Shown: positions 22,366 to 33,289 of the stretch, one piece after another | Layout: every line of letters begins with the position of its first letter | Position numbering within the stretch: the stretch's first letter is position 1 | Origin: Cyrtodaria siliqua | Taxonomy: Eukaryota; Mollusca; Bivalvia; Adapedonta; Hiatellidae | Assembly (NCBI GenBank): GCA_037043455.1 | Contig: JAWPHD010000088.1 | Location: 186,001 to 250,000 of the forward strand | DNA length: 64,000 nucleotides | Reading direction: 5' to 3' | Notes under the pieces: model-generated | The model's database searches: none | Seen by the model: the letters and a program-made list of their open reading frames with translations, nothing else | What the model was told of the DNA's origin: nothing | Position numbers and translations under genes: made by a program

Positions 22366-24001
22366 ACTTAAATGTGATATATTTTTTTGAATAATTATAG
22401 GTTCAGTAGGAACGCCACGGACCTATAACATATCAGTTCTGTTCGCATTTTAACTCCGCGAACATGGACTATTTCTTTGTATTTTAAGGACTATTTTACG
22501 AATTTTCAATTAAAACAGACGCCATTTTATTACACCCGAAATTGGGCGCGCTACGTCGGCGAGCACTACGGGTACCTATGGAGTCTAACAACACGCGTAC
22601 AGTGTTTCATACCGTAGATTATGTAAACACTAATACCTTACCGGACGAAATAACGTCCCATTATGTGCCAACACGATGCAGTGTTGGTGACTGACAGGTC
22701 ACCGTGACATAACTTGACACGTGAAATTGACATGTTGTTGCAAGTTGGATTTGGGATTATTGTCTGCTGCTGGAGGTCCATGATCAAGGTATTTGTTTTG
22801 TCATTAAAATGTGTTTGTTAATAAACAGTACACACCCCTTTTAGATCGTGCATATTTAGACATTGGCCAAATACAAAAAAATTAGTGTATAGTGTATAAT
22901 AGAAAGTTCATAATCACTATAAGTGTTTTTCGTGTACTCCGATCTTTCCAGTAACTGGATGTACTGTAAACTGTAGAACGTTTCGTGGAATAAAACAATT
23001 GCTAGTAGAAATGCTATCAATGTCCCCCGCACCCCGTCCCCACCCAAGTACGGTAGATGGGGGTGTGGGAGTAGATGGAGCTTGCATACCGAAAACAAGG
23101 AGGGGGTAAGAAAACTAGAAACTCCCTCCACCCCCACCCCTCAGATGCATGAATGTAAATAGTTAGCGTTGTCTCTATATCGTTATGTTATCCCCATTTT
23201 CTCGCACATTCGTGAATACATAACCCGATACAACTACCATTGAAACAATGTAATCTGCCATAGACATTTGACTGAAATCGGTCAGATTCATATTTATGTA
23301 CAGTAAAGTTTTGAGGCAAGGAAGTGATTTTGAATTTACATTTATTTACATTCTGTTGCGAAAAAAAACAACGCAATTTCGAGAAAGTACATTTCACTTA
23401 AAAGCCTTTAAGGCAGTGTAGCTACTACGCTTGCCTCCAGTGTGTCTCAAAAGAAATGACTATTCCATGGGCTGGAAATATGCTGTGAAAGTGTAACAAT
23501 GTTTTTAATGGATCTCCAGTTGGGCTACATTATATTTTACATGTATAATGAATGATGAGAGATGTTTTTATTACATTAACAGTGTTATTGAGCACAAGTA
23601 GTATTCATGCTTTATTTAATTTAGTTATTTTATCTTTTCTTTTTTAAATATGTTACATTGTGTATAACAAAGGATAAACTATGTCTGTTTGATCATTGAC
23701 ATTGGATTGATGTTGTTTTCAGAGAGGTCTCAAATGTGAATCGTGCCCTTGAGCAGCTCTAAGTGAATTGATACTGACGACTTCAGAATGTCAAGCCGTA
23801 TTAAATGCCATTGGATCATGTGGAGGTAAGAGCCTTTTTAAAAATTGTTTGCACTTGTGTAGTTCTTTAAAAGGAGCTTGTGTTATGCTTGCACGGTGCT
23901 GTTCAAAGTTAGAGTAAAAAGATTTCAGTGATAGTGCAGCGTGATTGTCATATGAGCTCGTGTAAACTACATGTACTGGATACATGCGAAAACAAGTTGT
24001 G

Positions 24002-24279
24002 TTAAAGGGACACTAGGCAGTCTTTATTTGTTTAAAACTTCTGGAGTTCGGTTAATTTTTCTGCATAGTTTGCATTTGTGCATCATTAATATTATTTATT
24101 AGAATAGTTCAGAAGAAATTGTTTTACACATTACTTACTGTTGATAATAGTGCACATATAATAATTTATTTAACTTTTAATGCAAGCAGGTTTAAATTTA
24201 ACATGTTACAAGGTTAACAAATGGAGATGCTAAAGTTAAAGCTTGATAAATACTTCAAGATCGCCGTGTGTCCCTTTAA
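24002..24279. mobile_element. TTAA-type MITE (T2/Kolobok-like) inside copy A
   Basis: TTAAAGGGACAC at the left and its inverse complement at the right end bound 278 bp; the inner bases GGCAGTCTTTA and GGCGATCTTGA also mirror. TTAAAGGRR ends are the signature of T2-type MITEs. The same insertion is at 49402-49697 in copy B, so it predates their divergence. A further TTAAAGGGACAC end is at 24318. Confidence 0.7.
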
Positions 24280-24794
24280 CATCATCTAATTGGTCTATGT
24301 GATGGGTCCTCAATTTATTAAAGGGACACAGAGCAAATTTCCAATCTTATGTCTGTTTTACACATTTTCACATCAGAACAGACCACGCATCTACAAAAGT
24401 GTCTTCTCAACTGCCCTATTTAATCATGTTTTATTTCTAAAACTAGCGGCATCACCAGGTTTTGAGAGAGAAAATAAATAGTTGTATATTAATGTTTTCT
24501 CCCCATGTAAAATGACCTTACTAAGTCATTAAAGTAAAATATATGAACAAAACGTGTAAAATTTAAAAATTTTAGATTTTTGGCCAGACTTGTATTTATA
24601 CCCCTTCCAGTAAAAATGGCTTATAGAACATTGCACCCTCTGTCAGATTTAACTTTCCTTATAATAGATTCTTGCTGTACTGTTGGGTGAAACATACATT
24701 AAAATGGTTCTATAATCATGTCAGTTTAATCATATACTCGTATGATACACAATATAATATGTATTGACCCTTTACTTGATGTGCCATTTACTCA

Positions 24795-25105
24795 GTTTTG
24801 GTCAAGGGACGTTTATAGCATATCGGCTTTGAATCCAGTGAACACGGATTCAATTCTTACTGGCGCCACTGGGTTACTTCGATGTGTCCTGCTAGCCTCG
24901 TTCGTCTGATGGGAACGTAAACTGGGTGGTCCTGTGTATCGGAGTCTGTCCTCCCTCCAAGCACGTTAAAGAACCATAGGTATCTAATCGGTAGTAAGCG
25001 TAGGGCAGGGTTCCTGGATGCCTATGTATCTTTCCTCCTCTCTTTCGGGCGGTTCGAAATAACCTAAACAACGTGTTGATGAGGCGTTAAACAATAATTA
25101 AATTT
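24795..25105 (+). mobile_element. SINE-like element inside copy A
   Basis: About 310 bp with a degenerate tRNA-like head (GGATTCAATTCTTACTGGCG) and a tail GTGTTGATGAGGCGTTAAAC followed by A/T-rich sequence. The counterpart in copy B is at 48595-48895 on the other strand. A related tail is at 58610-58675. Confidence 0.5.
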
Positions 25106-25784
25106 TAAACTGTCCCATTCCCCTAAATATGCCCTAGATCCCTCTCGCAACACCTGATTCAAATTGAATACTCTGCTCGACTTATATTAACTTTTTATTC
25201 TATGTCTTTCTTTTCTTTCAGTCTGCACGTCATGTGGAAGAAGACTCCATGTACACCACTGGCCAGAGTCAATGCTGAAGTTTATGTTTGCTCAATTATT
25301 TGCTTAATAAAGTATACATATGAACTAAAATATTGTCTTTATAATTATGTCTTCCACCACAAAGTGGTAGGTGAGACAGATTAGATTTGGCCTTTCCGTT
25401 CGTCTGTCACAAATCTTGTCTGCGCTACTTGTTGGATTTTGACGAAACTTTGTACAAACTCTTTATTACTTTCTCTGAAGCTAATTTCATAAAACTTCAT
25501 ACTTTAAATGCCTTTGGTGAAATGATAATCCCTGTTTATTTTGAAGTCAGTAGTTGAAAGGTCCGTTACCATGACCGGAAAATAAAAAGTATTGCCCACA
25601 CAGTTTTTCCTCTTACCTAAAGCAAATTTCATGAAACTTCATTGTTGGACAGTGGAAAGAGGATGATCGTTTGATTTTTAGGTAAAAGGTCAAGTTCCCT
25701 GCAGACATCCACTATCCAAGGATAAGCATATGTTACAACACACATGTTATAATATTAATGGTATAATATATGAATATTTTCTTG

Positions 25785-25882
25785 CACAATGTTGAATCCA
25801 GTAAAACAAGTGGTTTTGTTCACCGATACTGTCGCCTGTGAACCAAACCACTTGTTGTTAAATTACAGGATTCAACAGTGTG
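25785..25882. repeat. Long imperfect hairpin inside copy A
   Basis: CACAATGTTGAATCC pairs with GGATTCAACAGTGTG and, further in, AACAAGTGGTTTTGTTCAC pairs with GTGAACCAAACCACTTGTT, with an asymmetric bulge. It is kept in B at 47071-47157. Confidence 0.7.
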
Positions 25883-26227
25883 TAAGACATATTCCGATCA
25901 TCCATTTTTTTTTTTTAATCATAAATTAAAAAATATATATATTAAAACAAACAAAACATGCTATTTGATGAAAACAGACGTATTCAAATTTTCAAAATAG
26001 CAATATTCGAAGAATATAGTAGATTTCAACTGCTGAAAACAAACATGTATTTTTTTTCCAGGAAATAATACTTCTATGAATATAGTATATATGTTCAGGG
26101 AAATGTTTAATATGTCTGTTTTCAAATACTACAAATCGTAACGCACCGCACATGTATATTCAGTATTTACTTTCAATATAGTAGTGAGTATGACTGCGTT
26201 CTGGGACCATATAAATATAAAAGAATA

Positions 26228-26258
<31 letters not shown>

Positions 26259-27414
26259 ACTATATATGCCCCATAAATATAAACGACCCGCACTTTTTGG
26301 ATTCACGCGTACAGTGTTTCACAACACCACAAATCTGGTAAGTGCTCCATTGACACAATGTCATGTCCACGTTTATGTTATGAAATCTTCGAGTCTACAC
26401 ATAATCATATTTGTTACCGACAGTAGCATGTATGTTACTCGTCAGTCATTTATTTACTTGGTTAAAGAGACACATGCCAATCTTGCTTTCTTTAAAACTC
26501 GAGTCGCCCCCTCAGTTTTAAACGAACAGTTAAAAGAATATACTTCTTTCTGCCTGTTAAACTTATATTAGTTTATCGCTTTTTATGATTTCGAAAATTA
26601 ACTCTGCAACGTATGTTGCCGCCATCATGATTTCATTTTCCGATATACCGTTGCAACATTGTTTGTTAAAATAAATTGGCCACTCTGACATAAACCCAAA
26701 GCATGTATAGATAAAAAATTTAGTGTAAAATACATGAACACATACATTTTAAATATATGTGTTTACATAACGAAATTATTTAATTGTTTCTGTAGGCGGT
26801 CGTCTTTCCTTAATGAATATGAATGTTGCCGTCTTTGGGTCGGACGGTCCTGTTACTTAATTAGTACTTGTCTCCGTTTATTGAAATTCTACATATATAC
26901 AGAGGAGAGATGTATCTATATGATGTTGTTATTATGCTCGCTTCTAAAATGACGAAATAAATCGATTGAATAAAAGGCGCATTCTCAGCAATACACAACG
27001 TATTGTGTGTACGGGTTGGAGGGGGGAAACCCACGGGGTTGGAGGGATACTACCGTAATGTTGCTCTCATAAATACTGTTAACATACTACATCAATAATA
27101 TAACAACTACTGAACAATGCTGAAATCGATTTATCTTTATAAATGAATTCATAATTCCACAATTTTTATTCCGTGCGAAGATCGATTTGGAACGTCGATT
27201 CGGCGTATTTAAACGATTACGGTGTACTTTGTTAATTTTCGGGGGGAAAAAGTACTTGCCTCCGATTTTTTTTATATTTTACATATCTACAGAGGAAAGA
27301 TGTATTTACGCGTACATGCTTTTGTTTTTTTCTCTCGCTTCTAAAATGATGAAATAAATCAAATTTGATTAAAACTGCGCATTAGCAGCCTAATTAATAC
27401 GGTATGGAGGGTGG

Positions 27415-29204
27415 TGAATGAATGAATGAATGAAAGTCTTTATTTACAGAGGGTAACCCAATTAGTATAAACTAATCTTCCTTGGGGCCCTCTAAAGCAA
27501 TATTTACATACATACAAATACATAATTATATAGCAATATAACAATCAGCAAAACAAATTCAAAGTTAGCATTATTCATAAACATGATTAACATGATAACA
27601 ATGTTACACAACAACATAATACATACATATGGCGGCAGAGGTTTAACTTACAGACTTACATATGGCCATATTTACAATTTTAGCTTTATGACTGTTGATT
27701 CGAATTTATCCACTTAGTATAATTTACTGTGAAACTTTTAATACTTTCGCTCTGTCTTATTTCATTTGGAATGTTATTCCATACTTTTACCCCAGAGTAA
27801 GACATACTCCCTTTAAAAAGTTCTATATTTGGTTTGGGTATTAAAAAATCCGATTTATTTGAAGAACGTAAATGATTTGGACGCCTGACATTGTAATTGA
27901 ACATATTTTGAATATATGACGGGACTGCATTTTGCGATACCCTGTACATAAATTTGGCTTTATGAAGTGAAACCCTCTGTTCAATATTAAGAGAATTAAT
28001 TATATTTAAAGCCTCGCTTAAAGTGGTATATTGTTCACCTAGAATGATACGACATGCTCTTCGATGTAATCGCACTAAAACCTGGATATTTGATTGTTTT
28101 GTACTACCCCAAATGATACTACAATAGTCAAGATGTGGTTGGACATAGGCTTTGTAAAACATTATTCTATAATTAACAGGAATAAATACTTTAATTCTTG
28201 ATAATAGCCACAAATTACTAGATATTTTCTTCCTAAGAAATTTTATATGCGTATCCCATTTAAGGTTTTCATTTATATATATGCCAATAATTTTATCACC
28301 TGTTGTGATTTCCAGATTTAAGTCTTTATATTTCAAATTTAGAGGTTGATTAACTAATCTTGTCCGTTTCTGGGGTGTCGTTATCAATAATACTTTTGTT
28401 TTTGAAGCATTTAATACCATACCATTGTTTAGACACCATGTACTGACGTTATTCAAAGCAGCTTGTAAATTCATTTCAACTTCTAATTTAGATTTATTTA
28501 TGTCATATATTGTAGTATCATCTGCATACATATCAACGTTTGAAACATTATCCTGTACATACATAGGCAAGTCACTTATGAATAAAATAAATAAAAGAGG
28601 CCCTAGAATAGACCCTTGCGGGACCCCGCATGTCGTAATTTGCTTATCAGAGAGAACACCGTTTAAGTTCACCGCTTGAGTTCTATTTGTAAGATAAGAC
28701 TTGAACCATTTAATAGTATTATCTCCACATTTGTAAATTTGTAATTTTTTTAATAGTATTTCGTGGGAACATAAATCGAATGCTTTAGAAAAATCTAACA
28801 TAACAACGCCTACAAATTCTCCATCATTTAAAGCTGTTAACCATGTATCTATCATACATACTAATGCTGTTTCGCAGCTATGTTTTTTTCTAAACCCACT
28901 TTGGGATTTACATAATAATTTATAATGATTAAGGTAATTAACAAATGAATCATGCACATGTTTTTCAATCAATTTTGAAAGAGTAGGTAAAATTGATATT
29001 GGCCTATAGTTATTTACATCATTTGATGAACCTTTTTTAAATAAAGGATTAACTTTTGCGCATTTCCATTCATCTGGGAAAACACCTTGTTTTATACTAC
29101 AATTTATAACATACGTAAGACTATTTGATATAACATCGGCTGATAATTTTAAAAGTTTTGGCCCTATTTGGTCAAGTCCTGTAGCTTTGGATACATCTAT
29201 ATGT
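27415..29204 (-). mobile_element. 5'-truncated CR1/Jockey-like LINE inserted in copy A
   Basis: The insertion limits come from comparison with copy B, where the flanking sequences are contiguous near 42530. On the minus strand it begins inside the reverse-transcriptase coding region and ends in a (TTCA)n tail at 27415-27433, followed by the host sequence GGAGGG. About 270 bp of 3' untranslated sequence follow the stop codon. The endonuclease part is missing, as is usual for 5'-truncated LINE copies. Confidence 0.85.
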
Positions 29205-29275
29205 TGGGGGTGGAATGAGGGGCGGGGCTGCAGGGATACTACCGTAATGGTGTCCTTGAGAAAAACGGTGAACAT
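27686..29275 (-). CDS. LINE reverse transcriptase (CR1/Jockey group), 5'-truncated, chimeric start
   Basis: An intact 529-codon frame encodes most of a non-LTR reverse transcriptase, which copies LINE RNA at a nicked target. Fingers motif ATGLDQIGP is at 31-39, NNYRPISILP at 88-97, QSGFRKKHSCETA at 125-137, motif A DFSKAFD at 161-167, GVPQGSILGPLLF at 217-229 and the catalytic YADD at 250-253. The thumb region and a C-terminal domain follow to the stop. The first ~24 residues, including the ATG, come from the host element A (29205-29275) and not from the LINE, so the start is accidental. Without the endonuclease domain the copy cannot be autonomous, although the polymerase core looks undamaged, which suggests a fairly recent insertion. 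Confidence 0.85.
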   Translation of the reverse strand: MFTVFLKDTITVVSLQPRPSFHPQHIDVSKATGLDQIGPKLLKLSADVISNSLTYVINCSIKQGVFPDEWKCAKVNPLFKKGSSNDVNNYRPISILPTLSKLIEKHVHDSFVNYLNHYKLLCKSQSGFRKKHSCETALVCMIDTWLTALNDGEFVGVVMLDFSKAFDLCSHEILLKKLQIYKCGDNTIKWFKSYLTNRTQAVNLNGVLSDKQITTCGVPQGSILGPLLFILFISDLPMYVQDNVSNVDMYADDTTIYDINKSKLEVEMNLQAALNNVSTWCLNNGMVLNASKTKVLLITTPQKRTRLVNQPLNLKYKDLNLEITTGDKIIGIYINENLKWDTHIKFLRKKISSNLWLLSRIKVFIPVNYRIMFYKAYVQPHLDYCSIIWGSTKQSNIQVLVRLHRRACRIILGEQYTTLSEALNIINSLNIEQRVSLHKAKFMYRVSQNAVPSYIQNMFNYNVRRPNHLRSSNKSDFLIPKPNIELFKGSMSYSGVKVWNNIPNEIRQSESIKSFTVNYTKWINSNQQS

Positions 29276-30295
29276 TCTACTCTAATAATTTATTAAATAC
29301 AGAACAATGTTGAAATCAAAATATCTCTTAAAAAGGATTTCACAATTTCATGGTTTTATATCCCGCGTGTACATTAACTTCGAAAGGCGATTGTTCATAT
29401 TTTAGCGAACACGGTGTACTTTGTTAATTTTGGGAAAAAAAGTACTTTTTTCTGATTGACTTTAAATTTTGGGTTTTAATAGTAGACATGTCAATGAACA
29501 CTTTCGTGAAAAAAATTCATTCTCACTGTTAAAACTTAATTTTTTTTTCATTTTTTTCGGATTCAGAAAATTTAGCACTGCAACATATATGTTCACAATC
29601 CTCATTTCCTTTCCCGACGTACCGTTACAATTTTGTTTGTTAAAACCTATTCTGAGCACTCCGGCATAAACCAAAAGCATGTATAGATCAGAAATTTAAT
29701 CTGGAATGCATGGATACATACATTTGAAATATATGTATTGAAATAATGGAATTATTTCATTTATTGTGTACCCGGTCGCGTCTGTAAATGTATATGCATT
29801 ATGCCGTCTTTGAGTCCGTGGGTCATGTTAGTTAATTTTGGGGAAAAAAAAGTACTTGTCTCCGATTTCATTAAAAATTTGCATATGGACAGAGGAAAGA
29901 TTTATCTACACGTACATGCATTTGTTTTTATTCTCGCTTCTAAAATGACAAAATAAATCGATTTTTATTTAAAAGCGCATTTTTGGCAATTTAAACCTTA
30001 AAACAACCTAAATTCATCCCTTTGAAAAATACCTTTAACTATTAATGGGAATTACTCGAAGTGTACACCAATTCTGTTCGACCAATGTAGTTTGTGAATA
30101 TTATTACTTTAACAACGATCTGGGATGGTGTTTTGTTATAATCACAGTTTATAAATAAGAGGTGAAGAAATCTGACCAGTGACAATTTTCCCGATAATGT
30201 CATTTTGTTATCGATTTTATCACGTGACCTTGTTTGATAAATATTCCTACGCCATAGAGCTGGCGTTCCTACTGGTTATTAGATGTGTATGGGGA

Positions 30296-30370
30296 TATAT
30301 GCATGAGTTCTTCAGCGTAACAATATTGCGCGACTTTAGGAGCGTAATACGTTGAAGAACGCGTGCATAT
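30296..30370. repeat. 24-bp-stem imperfect hairpin next to element A
   Basis: TATATGCATGAGTTCTTCAG and its partner ending TGAAGAACGCGTGCATATA pair at about 20 of 24 positions. It starts 21 bp outside the right end of element A. Confidence 0.6.
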
Positions 30371-30384
30371 AAATACCAAAATAA

Positions 30385-30772
30385 TTACTACTACTACTAC
30401 TACGGCTTTCGTTGATGATAATACTGTACGTTAAACAACTGCTCCTGCTACTACACTACTACTGCTACTACTACTACTTTTAAAACTGCTACTACTACTG
30501 CTACTAATACCATTACTACTAATAATAATTGTAGTAGTAGAAATAGTAGCCGTAGTAGTAGCAGCAGCAGTAGTAGTAGTATTAGTAGCAGCAGCATCAG
30601 CAGTAGAAGCTGCAGCAGCAGCAGTAGTAATAGTAGTAGCTGCAACAGAACAGAAGCATTAGCAGTAGTAGTAGCAGCAGAGCAACATCAGTAGTAGTAG
30701 TAGCAGAAGCAGCAGTAGCTGCATTAGCTGCAGTAACAGTAGTAGCAGCAGTAGTAGTAGCAGCAGCAATGT
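30385..30772. repeat. Trinucleotide microsatellite with internal inversion
   Basis: (ACT/TGC)-type repeats up to about 30520 switch to (AGT/AGC)-type repeats after it, so the halves are inverse complements and the tract could fold on itself. Leucine- or alanine-rich open frames here are by-products. Confidence 0.85.
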
Positions 30773-31505
30773 GAAAATCAAACAAGTCGAAATATCAAAT
30801 GTAACATAATGCAATACATAATTAAAAAAACATGTGCGTTCTGTTTCATCAGTGGTATATGCTTAGGAGAATCGTTATGTGATGTGTATAAAGATCCACC
30901 TGTCTCTTCTTCCTTAAGTTTCTGGTTTCTGTAAAAGACTATAAGCAAATTCTTGTAAACACACGTGCAAACTATGTCAACAGTATTCTACTTTACTCAA
31001 ATGGCCAAGTTGATCTGTTAAGTCGTTAAGTAGCGTACTTGTTTATGTTAACATACTTAACATACTTGTTTATGTTAAACACACACTCCTGAAAATATGT
31101 TCAATGGATATGAACTATTTCATATTAAAATATGAAATATGATTTCTATGAAATATAAATTAAAACAAATATCAAGAGTATATGATGATGATGCTCACAT
31201 ATACGTTCGAAAGTGACAGCTAACGCGAACGTTAGGAATACCGACACGTGTCGATGTGACTGTGACAGCCGTACGCTATGCTACCGTAATATAAGCCCAG
31301 TAACATACGTATCAGGTACATACGGGTTAGAATCGCGTCAGAACATGTTAGTTTCATACTTACTTTCATATACTTTCGAGTTATCTATCACATGCGTACG
31401 TGTTAGTATATCGTACGCACTAGCGGATCCAGTGGTGGGGGTGGCGCACCCACTAAAGTTTCCGGATCATACATGTATGTCCATATTACTGTAGATAAAA
31501 TATCA
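30773..31505. other. Non-coding stretch
   Basis: No gene is recognised. A TGCGTACG ... CGTACGCA inverted pair lies near 31391-31418, and a related GCGTACGTGTTGATATAG sequence is at about 32702. Confidence 0.4.
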
Positions 31506-32400
31506 AACAATTTCGATGCACGCCCTCAGTATAAAACATTTTCTCGCTCGCTTCGCTCGCTCGAAGCATAATGGCTAATGAGTGGTTTAATTAACATATG
31601 TTAAATCCTTTTTGTGTTAAACAATTTCGATGCACGCCCTCAGTATAAAAACAATTCTTGCTTCGCTCGCTCGACGCATAATGGCTAAGGAGTGGTTTAA
31701 TAAAAGGGAATGTAGCGCCACAGCCAAACCATCTTTATTATTGAGAATTCTGGAAAACTTGAATAAGGATGAAAGAAATATCAAAAACTTGAATAAGGAT
31801 GAAAGAATTATCAAAATCGGATGGTAAACAAAGAAAATATGCTCATTTGAAGTTTCTGTTGAAACGGATATGGAAGCAGCCATTTTGAGAGCTATGACAT
31901 CACGGTTCTAAATCACCATATATGGAATACTTATCAATATGAAAATTTACTGATTTATAGGGAAAAAATTACAGCAACTGTATGAAAAAACGGCAAGAAT
32001 GCTTCACATGACCAGTAAAAAATTATTTCATTTGCAGTGATTTTCTTCGTTTTAAATGATATTTAAAAAATATTCCATATATGGTAATATGGAACTATGA
32101 TGTCATAGTTCTAAAAATGGCGGCTCCCATATTCGATTTAGAACAACCTTTAAATGGTCATATCTTTTTTGTTTATCATCCGATTTTGATAGTTCTTTCA
32201 CCTTTTCCCCAAGTTTTTCCGAACTCTCAATAGTAGAGCTTGTTTGGCTGTGTCGCTACATTCCCTTTAATTAACGCTTTTTGTGTTAAACAATTTCGAT
32301 GCACGCCCTCAGTATAATTTTTTTCTTCGCTCGCTGCGCTAGCTCGACGCATAATGACTAATGACTGGTTTCATTAACACATTGTTTAATCCTTTGAGTT
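31506..32400. repeat. Three ~113-bp tandem units, the second split by a MITE
   Basis: Units begin AAACAATTTCGATGCACGCC at about 31507, 31619 and 32287 and contain CTTCGCTCGCTCGA and ATAATGGCTAATGAGTGG. The middle one is interrupted between 31700 and 32271. Confidence 0.8.
31701..32270. mobile_element. TTAA-type foldback MITE with ~200-bp inverted arms
   Basis: The ends read AGGGAATGTAGCG and the inverse complement next to TTAA, an AGGRR-type terminus. Arms of about 200 bp pair imperfectly, including GGATGGTAAACAAAG and its partner near 32172. It inserted into a TTTAATTAAC target in the second tandem unit. Part of another copy is at 63904-64000. Confidence 0.75.
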
Positions 32401-33289
32401 GAAAACGGACTTATTTACCCTATCAATGCACTACCGCAACCGTTTTATGAGGCTAGATACGTACCCGAAAATTGACCAAAATCTTACGCCTCCCCTAAGC
32501 TGAAAACCTGGATCCTCCCCTAGTACGTGCATGTTAACTAATCAAGATTGTTCGTTTAAGTATCGCGGGTGTTCGTGTAATTGGCACATGCCCGTGCTTG
32601 TAGAACTTGAATGCGTACAACTAAGAATCATGTATGCAGTGTTTCTGTCATGTACACGTTTACGTCAGCCTGTGGGGGACCCTGTCGTGCTAGCTTGCGC
32701 CTGCGTACGTGTTGATATAGTGTACGCTATGTATTATATAAATATAATACATTATTGCTATTACAATGTTTAATATTAACAGTTAATTACGTTCCAAAAC
32801 TATTTGTTATATACTAATATTATAATCAATATTAATGACTGAACAAATACAAACTAATCTATATGTAGAAAAACTAATGGGATAGAAACAGAATATTGTT
32901 TTATTATGTGTATTTCCCCAATTATCACTGCACGATAGCTTGCTAATTTATTGACGATTACGCGATCTTGATGTTACAAAAGTAGATTCACTTATGTTTA
33001 CTTCGTTCAGATTATCATGATTATTTGAAAAAAATAAATAAACTATGATAAACTATGTTTAAGAACTTACAAACAATTCATTTTTTATCAGAAATTCGCA
33101 GTTGCTGTTACTGTAACGTGCCATTTACAATACAGCACAATACACAGCGAACTTAAAATAGTATGTTGCCACGCTTCGTCGGTACGATCCAACAGATATA
33201 CATGGAAATTAACAGAATTGGTTGATATGGATGTGTAGGCTGCATTAAATTAAACTTCAATTGGAAATTTAGATTTTGGTTGACCTTCT
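32401..33289. other. Non-coding stretch
   Basis: No gene, RNA or repeat could be supported. An open frame of 80 codons at 32531-32773 shows no motif. Confidence 0.4.

Larger units (their letters stand above)
22404..30274 (+). mobile_element. Large DNA element, copy A (CAGTAGGAACGCCA ends, TSD gtt)
   Basis: The left end CAGTAGGAACGCCA is matched by its inverse complement at 30261-30274, flanked on both sides by gtt (22401-22403 and 30275-30277). The whole 7.9 kb is homologous, in inverse orientation, to 41489-50925. Without its CR1 insertion it is about 6.1 kb. Inside are a TTAA MITE (24002-24279), a SINE-like block (24795-25105), a long hairpin (25785-25882), an (AT)n run near 26230-26260, and three direct copies of a ~130-bp block ending CTCGCTTCTAAAATGA (about 26860, 27250 and 29850). 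No transposase is visible, so it is probably non-autonomous. A 3-bp target duplication with CAG-type ends would fit CACTA-, Academ- or Zator-like families, but none is established. Confidence 0.85.

Noticed and set aside
22856..23137. 93-codon frame, with a homologue at 50207-50542
   Set aside because: Conserved only because elements A and B are copies; Pro/Ser-rich low-complexity region and no known motif.
26300..26330. hAT terminus (CAGTGTTTC) inside element A
   Set aside because: The motif lies within the element at two direct positions and has no inverted partner or 8-bp duplication.
26266..26571. 101-codon frame, with a homologue at 43138-43365
   Set aside because: Shared by descent of elements A and B; frames diverge at the ends and there is no motif.
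30451..30785. Leucine- and alanine-rich proteins
   Set aside because: Products of the trinucleotide microsatellite.
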